Shown here in pieces: positions 36,146 through 45,342 of a stretch of DNA of 64,000 nucleotides. The stretch comes from an uncultured Bacteroides sp. (GTDB taxonomy: Bacteria; Bacteroidota; Bacteroidia; Bacteroidales; Bacteroidaceae). The first letter of the stretch is position 1, and each line of letters opens with the position of its first letter. Location: the NCBI RefSeq assembly GCF_902491285.1, contig NZ_CABUHK010000020.1, forward strand, positions 6,833-70,832. The letters are read 5' to 3'. The notes below the pieces were generated by a model that saw only the letters and a program-made list of their open reading frames with translations, was not told the origin of the DNA and did not search any database. Position numbers and translations under genes: made by a program.

Positions 36146-36745
36146 ATGAAAAAGATTTTCTCTTTCTTATGTCTGTTCATGGCATTGACTGCTATGGTGT
36201 CATGTTCTTCTGCAAAAGAAGAAAAAGGAACGTCCGGAACCGGAAATGCTGCATTGGATAATATCTTCGAACGCAAAAGCGTGCGTACTTATCTGAACAA
36301 AGGAGTGGAGAAAGAGAAAATCGACCTGATGCTTCGTGCCGGGATGGCTGCTCCTACGGGAAAAGATGTCCGTCCCTGGGAATTCATCGTGGTGACCGAT
36401 CGCGCCAAGTTGGATTCGATGGCTGCCGCGCTTCCTTATGCCAAAATGTTGACGCAGGCTCGTAATGCCATCGTTGTCTGCGGGGATTCCGCACGTTCAT
36501 CCTATTGGTATTTGGATTGTTCCGCCGCCACTCAGAATATTCTGCTGGCTGCCGAAAGCTTGGGATTAGGTGCTGTATGGACAGCAGCTTATCCTTACGA
36601 AGACCGTATGCAAGTCGTACGCAAATATACTAATCTCCCTGAGAGTATTCTTCCGCTTTGTGTCATTCCTTTCGGCTATCCGGCTACAAAAGAGAACCCG
36701 AAACAGAAATTTGACGAGAAAAAGATACACTATAATCAGTATTAG
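36146..36745 (+). CDS. Nitroreductase-family lipoprotein
   Basis: A 199-aa flavoprotein of the nitroreductase fold carrying a lipoprotein signal (MKKIFSFLCLFMALTAMVSCSSAKEEKG), so it should sit in the periplasm or outer membrane rather than in the cytoplasm. FMN-binding blocks are FERKSVRTYLNKGV, AGMAAPTGKDVRPWEFIVVTD, CSAATQNILLAAESLGLGAVW and LPLCVIPFGYPA. The partner reductant in the envelope is not obvious. It starts 12 bp after metH, so the two may be co-transcribed. Confidence 0.88.
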   Translation: MKKIFSFLCLFMALTAMVSCSSAKEEKGTSGTGNAALDNIFERKSVRTYLNKGVEKEKIDLMLRAGMAAPTGKDVRPWEFIVVTDRAKLDSMAAALPYAKMLTQARNAIVVCGDSARSSYWYLDCSAATQNILLAAESLGLGAVWTAAYPYEDRMQVVRKYTNLPESILPLCVIPFGYPATKENPKQKFDEKKIHYNQY

Positions 36746-36756
36746 CAAACAAAAGT

Positions 36757-36786
36757 TTTGTCTTTTCAATAATTTCCTTACATTTG
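36757..36786 (+). promoter_or_regulatory. Promoter of the symporter operon
   Basis: TTTG (36757-36760) and TACATTTG (36779-36786), 18 bp apart. A perfect 9-bp inverted repeat (catttgcgt 36781-36789, acgcaaatg 36810-36818) begins in the -7 box and ends in the start codon of the small protein, so it may be an operator. Confidence 0.6.
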
Positions 36787-36815
36787 CGTCTTAATTGATT
36801 AAATCTGATACGCAA

Positions 36816-36941
36816 ATGTTTGGAATAGACGACCCTTTTATCATTCTGCCATACCTTCTTTCAGTAGTATGTGTGATTTTTGCTGCCTGGTTCGGGCTGA
36901 AATATTGGAATAAGGACGATAAAAAAGACGAAACCCGATGA
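36816..36941 (+). CDS. Small symporter accessory membrane protein (41 aa)
   Basis: A 41-aa protein: MFGIDDPFIILPYLLSVVCV, then IFAAWFGLKYWNKDDKKDETR. It has a short acidic N-terminus, one membrane segment (about 8-30) and a charged cytoplasmic tail. Its stop overlaps the symporter start by 4 bp (ATGA, 36938-36941), so translation is coupled. Small one-helix proteins of this kind are known to precede SSS-type symporter genes and are named symporter small accessory proteins. Likely needed for stability or activity of the transporter. Confidence 0.85.
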   Translation: MFGIDDPFIILPYLLSVVCVIFAAWFGLKYWNKDDKKDETR

Positions 36942-38485
36942 ATACATTTACTCTAGGACTGATTGTGATAGCTTATCTGCTGTCACTTGCTTATCTTGGC
37001 TTTTTAGGATATAAGAAAACGACATCTGCCAGTGATTATCTGGTGGGGGGACGTCAGATGAATCCTATCGTAATGGCTCTTTCATACGGTGCTACGTTTA
37101 TTTCCGCATCCGCTATCGTTGGCTTTGGCGGTGTGGCGGCCGCTTTCGGGATGGGAATCCAGTGGCTTTGCTTCCTGAATATGTTTATCGGAGTTGTGAT
37201 AGCTTTTATCTTTTTCGGTTTGCGTACCCGGCGTATGGGGGCAAAACTGAATGTGAGCACTTTTCCCCAGTTATTGGGGCGGCACTTCCGTTCACGTAAT
37301 ATACAGGTATTTGTCGCTGCCGTTATTTTCATTGGGATGCCACTGTATGCGGCGGTTGTAATGAAAGGCGGCGCAGTGTTTATCGAGCAGATTTTTCAGA
37401 TTGATTTCAACGTTTCTTTGTTGATATTTACTTTGGTGATTGCAGCTTATGTGATAGCAGGGGGGATGAAAGGAGTGATGTACACGGATGCTTTGCAGGC
37501 GGTTATCATGTTCGGCTGTATGCTGTTTCTGTTGTTTTCTCTCTATCGGGTGCTTGATATGAATTTTGTGGAAGCCAATAAAGAACTGACTGCTATTGCT
37601 CCGCTAGTCCCGGAGAAGTTTAAAGCGTTGGGGCATCAGGGATGGACTGCAATGCCTGTGACGGGCTCTCCACAATGGTATTCACTGGTTACTTCTCTTA
37701 TTTTAGGAGTGGGAATCGGTTGCCTCGCACAACCTCAGTTGGTGGTTCGTTTTATGACGGTGAAAAGCAGTAAGCAGTTGAATCGCGGTGTATTTATCGG
37801 TTGCTTCTTTTTGATTATAACGGTAGGCGCGATTTATCATGCCGGTGCATTGAGCAATCTTTTTTTCTTGAAAACAGAGGGAGCGGTCGCAACGGAGGTG
37901 GTGCAGGATATTGATAAGATTATTCCATATTTCATAAATAAGGCAATGCCCGACTGGTTTGCCGCACTCTTCATGTTGTGTATCCTTTCGGCAAGTATGT
38001 CTACGCTCAGCTCGCAGTTTCATACGATGGGGGCTTCGGTAGGGTCTGATATTTACGGGACATACAAACCCCGTTCACGTGGTAAGCTGACCAATGTAAT
38101 CCGTCTTGGTGTATTGTTCTCTATTCTGGTCAGCTATATTATCTGCTATATGCTGCCGCATGACATTATTGCCCGTGGAACTTCTATCTTTATGGGAATC
38201 TGTGCGGCTGCTTTCCTGCCCGCTTATTTCTGCGCTTTATATTGGAAGAAAGCTACAAAGCAGGGAGTGATGGCAAGCCTTTGGGTAGGAACAGTCGGCA
38301 GTTTGTTTGCTCTTGTATTTCTTCATCAGAAAGAATCTGCTGCGCTGGGTATCTGCAAAGCCCTGTTCGGGCGGGATGTGCTGATTACCACTTATCCTTT
38401 TCCGGTGATAGACCCGATATTGTTTGCATTGCCTTTATCGGTATTGGCAATTGTCGGGGTTAGCTTGATGACTTATAAACGATGA
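36938..38485 (+). CDS. Sodium:solute symporter (SSS family)
   Basis: A 515-aa sodium-driven symporter with about 13 hydrophobic segments (first at 2-23). Family marks are SDYLVGGRQMNPIVMALSYGATFISASAIVGFGG, VMKGGAVFIEQIF, YVIAGGMKGVMYTDALQAVIMFGCML and LSASMSTLSSQFHTMGASVGSDIYGTY. The last block carries the usual Na2-site serines and threonines. The substrate is not readable; relatives take up sugars, proline, pantothenate or organic acids. Coupled with the 41-aa accessory gene; convergent with the mltF-like gene with only 3 bp between. Confidence 0.9.
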   Translation: MNTFTLGLIVIAYLLSLAYLGFLGYKKTTSASDYLVGGRQMNPIVMALSYGATFISASAIVGFGGVAAAFGMGIQWLCFLNMFIGVVIAFIFFGLRTRRMGAKLNVSTFPQLLGRHFRSRNIQVFVAAVIFIGMPLYAAVVMKGGAVFIEQIFQIDFNVSLLIFTLVIAAYVIAGGMKGVMYTDALQAVIMFGCMLFLLFSLYRVLDMNFVEANKELTAIAPLVPEKFKALGHQGWTAMPVTGSPQWYSLVTSLILGVGIGCLAQPQLVVRFMTVKSSKQLNRGVFIGCFFLIITVGAIYHAGALSNLFFLKTEGAVATEVVQDIDKIIPYFINKAMPDWFAALFMLCILSASMSTLSSQFHTMGASVGSDIYGTYKPRSRGKLTNVIRLGVLFSILVSYIICYMLPHDIIARGTSIFMGICAAAFLPAYFCALYWKKATKQGVMASLWVGTVGSLFALVFLHQKESAALGICKALFGRDVLITTYPFPVIDPILFALPLSVLAIVGVSLMTYKR

Positions 38486-38488
38486 TTT

Positions 38489-39889
38489 TTACGCTTTGAT
38501 TTTCTTTTTATAGGATTCATAGCGCGACATGATGTCGCGGACGAAATTGTAAGTCTCAATGCCACGGAAATAACCGTTTTTACAAACGGGGTCGGTGAAG
38601 TATTCTTCATTGCTTTTGAGTAAGATAAAGTTCTCTACATTATCTTTCCATACCAATTTGTTTTTTCCATATTTTTCCGCCAGAGCCATGGCATCGTAAA
38701 TATGTCCTAAACCGGCATTGTAGGAAGCCAGAATAAAGTTGAGACGTTCCTCCTTGTCGGGAATCATGCTGAAACTACGGTCGGTGGCGGCAATGTATTT
38801 GATAGCTGCCTTGACACTCTCCTCCGGGTTTTGTTCTTTTCCGGCAGGTACTCCCATGGCACGGGCGGTGGCGGGCATTAGCTGCATCAGCCCTTTGGCA
38901 CCTGCCCAGGATACGGCCGTTGTGTCAAAGTTGGATTCTGTATAAGCCAGCGATGCAAGCATACGCCAGTCCCATCCGATTTCTTTGGAGTATTTCTTGA
39001 ATAAATCGTCGTAATGGGAAATCTTTCCCTCTTTCAATGAAAGGATAGGAGAGTGGGGCATCATTTTGCTGTTTTCAAAGTAGCGTTTCATACTGGCTGT
39101 ATAAGCGGGAGAGGTCATGTTCTCCTGATGCCATTTGGTGGCGGCTGCGGCCAGCTCCGGACTGTCTTTCCGTACTGCCCATGAAGAGCGCTGGTCGAAA
39201 CTGACAGGCAAGTCTATGTTCAGGTTGGGATAATACGTCTTATTAAGTTTCGCTAAATCGTTGTCGGCTACGGTATATGGTATTTTGCCTTGCGCCACTT
39301 GGGTGATTAAGTCCTCGATAGTGATACTGTCATTGGTCACCTCATGGATCTGGATTCCGCCGCCTAGTTCACTGTTCAGATTGACGAGACGGTCATAATA
39401 CTTTCCGGGTTTTACGTATATGTCTTTTCCGACCAGTTCGGTAACGTCTTTCAACGGTTTCTGTTTACCTCTTCCTTGCTGGACGATTACCTGATGGGTA
39501 ATCACATCTTCACCGCAGTAGAGGAGACTGTCTTTCCATTCTTTGGTTATGGGCAGGTTGTAGGCAATCATGTCCCCTTCGCCTGCCAGTAACTTCCGGA
39601 TCAGTTCGTCAACGTTGTTGGCTACTTCGATTCTTAGTTTTAAGCCCAGGCTTTTGGCAAACTGCTCGCTGAGTTCATACTGGAACCCCATTTCCTGTCC
39701 CCGGTAAATGAAATATGAAGTAGAGCTGTATAATGTCAGTACAACCAATTCGCCGCTGTCTTTTATCTGTGGAAGATCGCGAGCGGATTCGTCCGTCTTG
39801 CTGTGCTGCTTGTTCCGGCATCCGAACATACAACAGAATAACACAAGGAATAAAGGGATAATCAGCGCCTTGACATTCATACCTGACAT
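38489..39889 (-). CDS. mltF: MltF-like membrane-bound lytic transglycosylase
   Basis: A 466-aa lipoprotein (from ATG 39889, MSGMNVKALIIPLFLVLFCCMFGC; other near starts possible). Residues about 45-270 form a periplasmic solute-binding (SBP_bac_3) domain (GELVVLTLYSSTSYFIYRGQEMGFQYELSEQFAKSLG), which in MltF senses peptide stems. The SLT lysozyme-like domain (about 295-440) has the catalytic Glu in MLASLAYTESNFDTTAVSWAGAKGLMQLMPATA, and AGLGHIYDAMALAEKYG. It cleaves the glycan strand of peptidoglycan, forming 1,6-anhydro ends. It starts 37 bp after udk on the same strand. Confidence 0.92.
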   Translation of the reverse strand: MSGMNVKALIIPLFLVLFCCMFGCRNKQHSKTDESARDLPQIKDSGELVVLTLYSSTSYFIYRGQEMGFQYELSEQFAKSLGLKLRIEVANNVDELIRKLLAGEGDMIAYNLPITKEWKDSLLYCGEDVITHQVIVQQGRGKQKPLKDVTELVGKDIYVKPGKYYDRLVNLNSELGGGIQIHEVTNDSITIEDLITQVAQGKIPYTVADNDLAKLNKTYYPNLNIDLPVSFDQRSSWAVRKDSPELAAAATKWHQENMTSPAYTASMKRYFENSKMMPHSPILSLKEGKISHYDDLFKKYSKEIGWDWRMLASLAYTESNFDTTAVSWAGAKGLMQLMPATARAMGVPAGKEQNPEESVKAAIKYIAATDRSFSMIPDKEERLNFILASYNAGLGHIYDAMALAEKYGKNKLVWKDNVENFILLKSNEEYFTDPVCKNGYFRGIETYNFVRDIMSRYESYKKKIKA

Positions 39890-39926
39890 TTTGTTTTTAA
39901 TTCTCAACTCTCTCCATTCTCGGCTC

Positions 39927-40538
39927 TCAACCTTTCAAGTGTTTCTTAATGTACATGGTCAGTATGTCGATAGCCACTTTATTGCTACCGCCTTCGGGCA
40001 CGATAAGGTCGGCATACCGTTTGCAAGGTTCGATAAATTGCAGGTGCATCGGTTTCAGAACCCGTGTGTAGCGTTCCATTACAGCTTCGGCAGTACGTCC
40101 GCGTTCAACGACATCCCTTTGGATGACGCGTATCAGACGTTCATCGGGATCGGCATCCACGAATATCTTAAGGTCCATCATATTACGCAGTTTCTTGTCG
40201 CATAAGGCAAGAATCCCTTCGATGATGATGACTTCCCGCGGTTCGATATGAATAGTTTCGGGCTGGCGGGTGCAAGTCAGATAAGAGTAGGTGGGCTGTT
40301 CGATACTCTTTCCTTCTTTCAGCGTCATGACGTGTTTGGAGAGCAGGCTCCACTCAAAAGCGTCCGGATGGTCAAAATTGATATTCTGACGCTCTTCGAC
40401 CGGGACGTGACTACTGTCCTTGTAGTATGAGTCCTGAGGTAATAATACTACTTCCCCTGCGGGGAGACTTTCTACGATTTTTCGTACGACGGTGGTCTTT
40501 CCGGAACCTGTTCCGCCTGCTATTCCTATAATTAACAT
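39927..40538 (-). CDS. udk: Uridine kinase
   Basis: A 203-aa kinase that phosphorylates uridine and cytidine (pyrimidine salvage). From ATG 40538: MLIIGIAGGTGSGKTTVVRKI contains the P-loop GGTGSGKT; further blocks are LLPQDSYYKD, NFDHPDAFEW, IIIEGILALCDKKLRNMMDLKIFVDADPDERLIRVIQRD and a RDVVERGRTAEAVMERY lid. The frame runs 40 codons further upstream, but that part covers the promoter region and a palindrome and lacks family similarity. Length is typical. Confidence 0.95.
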   Translation of the reverse strand: MLIIGIAGGTGSGKTTVVRKIVESLPAGEVVLLPQDSYYKDSSHVPVEERQNINFDHPDAFEWSLLSKHVMTLKEGKSIEQPTYSYLTCTRQPETIHIEPREVIIIEGILALCDKKLRNMMDLKIFVDADPDERLIRVIQRDVVERGRTAEAVMERYTRVLKPMHLQFIEPCKRYADLIVPEGGSNKVAIDILTMYIKKHLKG

Positions 40539-40569
40539 CTCTTTAAGTGTATATTTGAACCAAATAGAG

Positions 40570-40642
40570 TATTTTTGCATTACTATTAATGTGGTAAACA
40601 CATTAACAAGACAAATATAGAAACAATTCATTAAAATAACAA
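40570..40642. promoter_or_regulatory. Overlapping divergent promoters with a shared palindrome
   Basis: Plus strand: TATTTTTG (40570-40577) should start transcripts of the Dabb gene near 40584. Minus strand: TTG near 40642-40640 and TATATTTG (40619-40612), 20 bp apart, should start udk transcripts near 40605. The two transcripts would overlap at their 5' ends over the palindrome ttaatgtg-gtaaa-cacattaa (40587-40607). Confidence 0.5.
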
Positions 40643-40646
40643 CGTA

Positions 40647-40946
40647 ATGGTAAAACACATTGTATTATTTAAGTTAAAAGACGACGTTCCTGCTGAAGAG
40701 AAGCGGGCAGTTATGACAAAATTCAAGGAAGCGATAGAAGCACTTCCTGCTAAAATCTCTGTAATCCGTAAAGTGGAAGTGGGATTGAACATGAATCCCG
40801 GTGAGACATGGAATATAGCACTTTACAGTGAGTTTGATACTCTGGAAGACGTGAAATACTATGCAACGCACCCCGACCACGTAGCTGCCGGTAAGATTCT
40901 GGCAGAAACAAAGGAAAGCCGTGCGTGTGTAGATTATGAATTATAA
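40647..40946 (+). CDS. Dabb (stress-responsive A/B barrel) protein
   Basis: A 99-aa alpha/beta-barrel domain protein of the Dabb family. The strands and helices are seen in VKHIVLFKLKDDVPAEEKRAVMTKFKEAIEALPAKI, VEVGLNMNPGETWNIALYSEFDTLEDVKYYATHPDHVAAGKIL. It has no signal peptide; Dabb proteins form dimers and some are enzymes, though most bacterial ones have no known role. It starts 17 bp before dsbD and may share a transcript. Confidence 0.87.
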   Translation: MVKHIVLFKLKDDVPAEEKRAVMTKFKEAIEALPAKISVIRKVEVGLNMNPGETWNIALYSEFDTLEDVKYYATHPDHVAAGKILAETKESRACVDYEL

Positions 40947-40963
40947 CCCTCCAATTATTGAAA

Positions 40964-43024
40964 ATGAAAAAGTTTATTTCTTTTCTGCTTTTAAGCTTTG
41001 TTGTGTATGCTTTGCAAGCACAGATTAAAGATCCGGTAAAGTTCAAAACTGAGTTGAACACTCTTTCTGATACCGAAGCGGAGATTGTATTTACCGCCAC
41101 TATTGATCAAGGGTGGCATGTTTATTCTACTGAACTTGGAGATGGGGGACCTATTTCTGCGACATTCAACGTTGATAAGAAAAGTGGGCTGGAACTTGCC
41201 GGAAAACTGAAACCGGTCGGCAAGGAGGTAGCGACTTTCGACAAACTGTTTGAGATGAAAGTGCGTTATTTTGAGAATACGGCAAAGTTCATTCAGAAAG
41301 TTAAACTCACAGGCGGGGCTTATGAAATAGAAGGATATCTGGAATATGGTGCTTGTGATGATGAGAGTTGTCTTCCGCCTACCGAAGTGCCGTTCAAGTT
41401 CTCCGGAGTAGCGAAAGCCGGAAGTGCTGCTGCGGCTAAGACAGAACAGCCGGAGAAAAAGGAACCGGAGAAAAAGGAAGAATCTGCTCCCGCTCCTGCT
41501 GAAGTAAAAGACTCTGCTGCTATGATGGAACTGGTGCCCGCCACTCCGGTGGATGCGGCTACGGACATTCAGCCTGCCGTTGCATCCGGTGAACTTTGGA
41601 AGCCGGTCATCAGCGACCTGCAAGCATTGGGCGAAGAACATGGGCAGGAAGATATGTCTTGGATTTATATCTTCATAACAGGTTTCCTCGGCGGTTTGCT
41701 GGCTTTGTTCACTCCTTGTGTGTGGCCGATTATCCCGATGACTGTCAGCTTTTTCCTGAAACGTAGCAAGGATAAGAAGAAAGGTATTCGTGATGCATGG
41801 ACGTATGGTGCATCTATCGTTGTGATTTATGTAGCATTGGGGTTGGCCATTACGTTGATTTTCGGTGCCAGTGCGTTGAATGCGTTGTCTACCAATGCAG
41901 TCTTTAATATTCTCTTCTTCCTGATGTTGGTGATTTTTGCCGCTTCGTTCTTCGGAGCATTTGAAATCAGGCTTCCGTCGAAGTGGGGAAATGCAGTGGA
42001 TAGCAAGGCGGAATCTACCACGGGATTGCTGAGTATTTTCCTGATGGCTTTCACGCTTTCATTGGTTTCTTTCTCTTGTACAGGTCCGATTATCGGTTTC
42101 TTGCTGGTACAGGTATCTACAACAGGAAGTGTCGTTGCCCCGGCTATCGGTATGCTGGGATTTGCCATCGCACTGGCTTTGCCGTTCACTCTGTTCGCGT
42201 TGTTCCCGTCATGGTTGAAGTCTATGCCGAAATCAGGCGGATGGATGAATGTAATCAAAGTGACATTAGGTTTTCTCGAACTGGCATTTGCGCTTAAATT
42301 CTTGTCGGTAGCCGATTTGGCTTATGGCTGGAGACTGCTTGACCGCGAAACGTTCCTTGCTTTGTGGATTGTTATTTTTGCTTTGCTCGGATTCTATCTG
42401 TTGGGTAAGATCAAGTTTCCGCATGATGACGATGATAATAAGGTGGGAGTTACCCGTTTCTTTATGGCGTTAGTCTCTTTGGCATTTGCGGTTTATATGG
42501 TTCCCGGTTTGTGGGGAGCACCTTTGAAGGCGGTAAGTGCATTTGCTCCACCTATGCAGACTCAGGATTTCAACTTGTATAAGAATGACGTACATGCGAA
42601 ATTCGACGATTATGATTTAGGTATGGAATATGCGCGTCTGAATGGGAAACCTGTCATGCTTGACTTCACAGGATATGGCTGCGTAAACTGCCGTAAGATG
42701 GAAGCGGCAGTATGGACTGACCCGAAAGTAAGTGACTTGATTAATAATGACTATGTATTGATTACGCTTTATGTGGATAACAAGACCCCGTTGACCGAAC
42801 CCGTGAAAATCGTGGAAAACGGTACGGAACGTACTTTGCGTACAGTCGGTGACAAATGGAGTTATCTGCAACGTGTGAAGTTTGGTGCGAACGCCCAGCC
42901 TTTCTATGTGTTGCTGGATAATCAGGGCAGACCGCTGAACAAGTCATATGCTTACAACGAGGATATTCCTAAGTATATCGAGTTCCTGCAGACTGGACTG
43001 GAAAATTATAAGAAAGCGAAATAA
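40964..43024 (+). CDS. dsbD: DsbD-type thiol:disulfide interchange protein
   Basis: A 686-aa electron carrier across the inner membrane from cytosolic thioredoxin to periplasmic proteins. Start at ATG 40964 (MKKFISFLLLSFVVYALQAQ signal). N-terminal DsbD-alpha domain (about 20-150) has Cys131 and Cys136 in ACDDESCLPP; a Pro/Glu/Lys/Ala-rich linker follows (about 150-215). The CcdA-like membrane domain (about 225-510) has Cys252 (FTPCVWPIIP) and Cys372 (SFSCTGPI). The C-terminal thioredoxin domain (about 560-686) has Cys573-Cys576 in GYGCVNCRKME. All six redox cysteines are present, so it looks active. Confidence 0.94.
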   Translation: MKKFISFLLLSFVVYALQAQIKDPVKFKTELNTLSDTEAEIVFTATIDQGWHVYSTELGDGGPISATFNVDKKSGLELAGKLKPVGKEVATFDKLFEMKVRYFENTAKFIQKVKLTGGAYEIEGYLEYGACDDESCLPPTEVPFKFSGVAKAGSAAAAKTEQPEKKEPEKKEESAPAPAEVKDSAAMMELVPATPVDAATDIQPAVASGELWKPVISDLQALGEEHGQEDMSWIYIFITGFLGGLLALFTPCVWPIIPMTVSFFLKRSKDKKKGIRDAWTYGASIVVIYVALGLAITLIFGASALNALSTNAVFNILFFLMLVIFAASFFGAFEIRLPSKWGNAVDSKAESTTGLLSIFLMAFTLSLVSFSCTGPIIGFLLVQVSTTGSVVAPAIGMLGFAIALALPFTLFALFPSWLKSMPKSGGWMNVIKVTLGFLELAFALKFLSVADLAYGWRLLDRETFLALWIVIFALLGFYLLGKIKFPHDDDDNKVGVTRFFMALVSLAFAVYMVPGLWGAPLKAVSAFAPPMQTQDFNLYKNDVHAKFDDYDLGMEYARLNGKPVMLDFTGYGCVNCRKMEAAVWTDPKVSDLINNDYVLITLYVDNKTPLTEPVKIVENGTERTLRTVGDKWSYLQRVKFGANAQPFYVLLDNQGRPLNKSYAYNEDIPKYIEFLQTGLENYKKAK

Positions 43025-43048
43025 TCGTTTCGCTGATAGATTGATACT

Positions 43049-43086
43049 GGAAAGGCGGTCTCATCCTTTGGGTGAGGCCGCTTTTC
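43049..43086. terminator. Terminator between dsbD and the PUL
   Basis: Arms gcggtctcatcc and gggtgaggccgc (with G-U pairs) with flanking A and T runs (about 43050-43086). The plus-strand side ends dsbD; the A run on the left lets it also end the convergent PUL transcript. Confidence 0.8.
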
Positions 43087-43094
43087 TAATATTG

Positions 43095-45329
43095 TTATTT
43101 TACTTCGAAAAAGGTTTCCAGTCCGCGTCGACTATCAGTGCCGACCATTATTTTGAACTTACCCGCTTCTACTACTTTTTTCATGTCAATATTCCAGAAA
43201 GCCAGTTCGTCTAAGGGAAGTTCGAATGTTGCCATCTTTTCTTCATTTGGACTTAACTCTATCCTTTTAAATCCTTTTAATTCCTTAACCGGCCGGGTGA
43301 CGGAACCGAAAAGATCCGATACATAGAGTTGAACCACTTCTGTTCCTTTATATTGCCCTGTATTTTTTACTTTGACACTGATTGAAAGCGTATCGCCCGA
43401 AGTGAGTACGGTGCGGTCTGTTCTTAAATCAGAATATTCGAAAGATGTGTATGACAGACCATATCCGAACGGGAATAAAGGTTGCGCTCCTATATCGAGA
43501 TAATAAGAGGAGTGTCCTAATACGGACTGTTTGGCATTTAATGGTATCTCGTCTAAGGGCTTTTCTTTTCCTGTAGCCGGACGCCCGGTATTGGTGTGAT
43601 TATAGTAGATGGGAATTTGTCCTGTTGCTTTTGGGAAAGTAACGGGTAGTTTGCCGCCAGGTGTGACCTTACCAAATAAAATATCCGCCAGTGCGTTACC
43701 GCCCATCGTTCCGGGATGCCAGGCATATAATACAGCATCGGACAGGTTTAGTTCCTCATTGATAATCAACGGGCGTCCCGCCATAATGACTGTAATGAGC
43801 GGCTTATTTGTTCCGCTTAATACCTTGATAAGTTCGGATTGAGCTCCTTGTAGCTTTATATCAGCCAGACAATGCGCTTCACCCGACAGGATGGCTTCTT
43901 CGCCGATAAAAGCTATAATGGCATCTGCCTGGTGTGCTTCTGCCAATACCTTATTGAAGTTCGTCTTATTTTTATCTCTGCTGTACTCCAGACCTTTCAC
44001 AAAATGAATTTTCACTTTGTCGCCATACATTTCACGCAGTGCTTTTACAGGCGTCTGTGTTCTCTCTGTTTCTCCGTCCATTGTCCAGGTTCCGAGTTGG
44101 TCGTGGGGAGCGTCGGACAATGGGCCTACTATCAGGATACTTTTTATTTCCGAAGACAGCGGTAATGTGTGGCTCTCATTTTTTAATAAAACAACAGACT
44201 CTTCCGCTATTTTCTTTGCAATAGCCAGATGTTTGTCCGAGTAGGTTTCTTTTCTCTTATTGATATCAGTGTACGGATTATCAAACAGTCCGAGCCTGAA
44301 TTTTAATCTTAGCACATTTCGCACCGCATTGTCCAATGTCTTTTCGGAAATTATCCCTTTGGCGATTAATTCCTCTATATTCTGAATAAATGCTTTGGAA
44401 GACATATCCATGTCCAGTCCGGCTTCTATCGCTTTTCGGGCTGCATCTTTCCGGTCTTCAGCGAAGCCATGTTTTATCATTTCCGTCACAGAGCCCCAGT
44501 CGGAAACGACAACCCCGTCGAAATTCCATTCTTTGCGGAGAATATCCTTTAATAGTTTTTTGTTTCCTGTAGCCGGAATCCCGTCGTTATCATTGAACGA
44601 AGTCATGATACTGGAACAGTTGGCTTTTACGGCTTTCTCGAAAGGCGGAAGATAGACATCTCGCAACTGCCTTTCGGGAATATGGGTTGAATTATAATCA
44701 CGTCCTCCTTCTACGGCTCCATATCCTATAAAATGCTTGGCGCAGGCAGCCATTGATTGCGGATTTGATAAATCATCACCTTGAAATCCGTTTACTACGG
44801 CAACAGCCATCTGTTCTGTGAGATAAGTATCTTCACCGAAACTTTCGGCTATGCGTCCCCACCGGGCATCTCTGGATATGTCTATCATGGGGGCAAATGA
44901 CAATCTGACACCATGCTCCGTGGCTTCTATGGCTGCGATTCGTGCTCCTTCCTGTATCAGTTCCGGATGGAAAGTGGCAGCTTGCCCTAACGGAATGGGC
45001 AGCATGGTCTTGAAACCATGCACGACGTCGCGTGTGAAAACCAGGGGGATACCGGTTCTTGATTGCTTGCAGGCGATTTCTTGTAATTCATTGACGACTT
45101 CGGGTTCGGTAACATTCATTACCGAACCGATTTCTCCTTTTTGTATCAATATCTTCAGATTCTCAATTGTACCGCGTCCGTCAAGTTGGTTCAACTGCCC
45201 TGCTTTTTCACGGATAGTCATACCCGATAGGGTTGAATCAATCTTTTGTTCTAAATACGTATTCTCATTCTGGGCATGGGAAAAACAAAATGTTGATAAC
45301 AGATATAGCAAACACAAAATCTTTTTCAT
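43095..45329 (-). CDS. GH3 beta-glycosidase (last PUL gene)
   Basis: A 744-aa family 3 glycoside hydrolase, similar to BglX, with signal peptide MKKILCLLYLLSTFCFSHA. N-terminal TIM barrel has KHFIGYGAVEGGRDY and the nucleophile Asp in WNFDGVVVSDWGSVTEM; the alpha/beta sandwich domain has AIIAFIGEEAILSGEA and ADILFGKVTPGGKLPVTFPKATGQ; a fibronectin type III-like domain ends the chain (KNTGQYKGTEVVQLYVSDLFGSVTRPVKELKGFKRIELSPNE). It should release terminal beta-linked glucose or xylose from oligosaccharides in the periplasm. It starts 13 bp after the FAD oxidoreductase gene. Confidence 0.92.
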   Translation of the reverse strand: MKKILCLLYLLSTFCFSHAQNENTYLEQKIDSTLSGMTIREKAGQLNQLDGRGTIENLKILIQKGEIGSVMNVTEPEVVNELQEIACKQSRTGIPLVFTRDVVHGFKTMLPIPLGQAATFHPELIQEGARIAAIEATEHGVRLSFAPMIDISRDARWGRIAESFGEDTYLTEQMAVAVVNGFQGDDLSNPQSMAACAKHFIGYGAVEGGRDYNSTHIPERQLRDVYLPPFEKAVKANCSSIMTSFNDNDGIPATGNKKLLKDILRKEWNFDGVVVSDWGSVTEMIKHGFAEDRKDAARKAIEAGLDMDMSSKAFIQNIEELIAKGIISEKTLDNAVRNVLRLKFRLGLFDNPYTDINKRKETYSDKHLAIAKKIAEESVVLLKNESHTLPLSSEIKSILIVGPLSDAPHDQLGTWTMDGETERTQTPVKALREMYGDKVKIHFVKGLEYSRDKNKTNFNKVLAEAHQADAIIAFIGEEAILSGEAHCLADIKLQGAQSELIKVLSGTNKPLITVIMAGRPLIINEELNLSDAVLYAWHPGTMGGNALADILFGKVTPGGKLPVTFPKATGQIPIYYNHTNTGRPATGKEKPLDEIPLNAKQSVLGHSSYYLDIGAQPLFPFGYGLSYTSFEYSDLRTDRTVLTSGDTLSISVKVKNTGQYKGTEVVQLYVSDLFGSVTRPVKELKGFKRIELSPNEEKMATFELPLDELAFWNIDMKKVVEAGKFKIMVGTDSRRGLETFFEVK

Positions 45330-45342
45330 ATACATATAAGTC

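Noticed and set aside
40538..40658. 40-codon N-terminal extension of uridine kinase
   Set aside because: It covers the promoter and palindrome, and the family begins directly at the P-loop strand.
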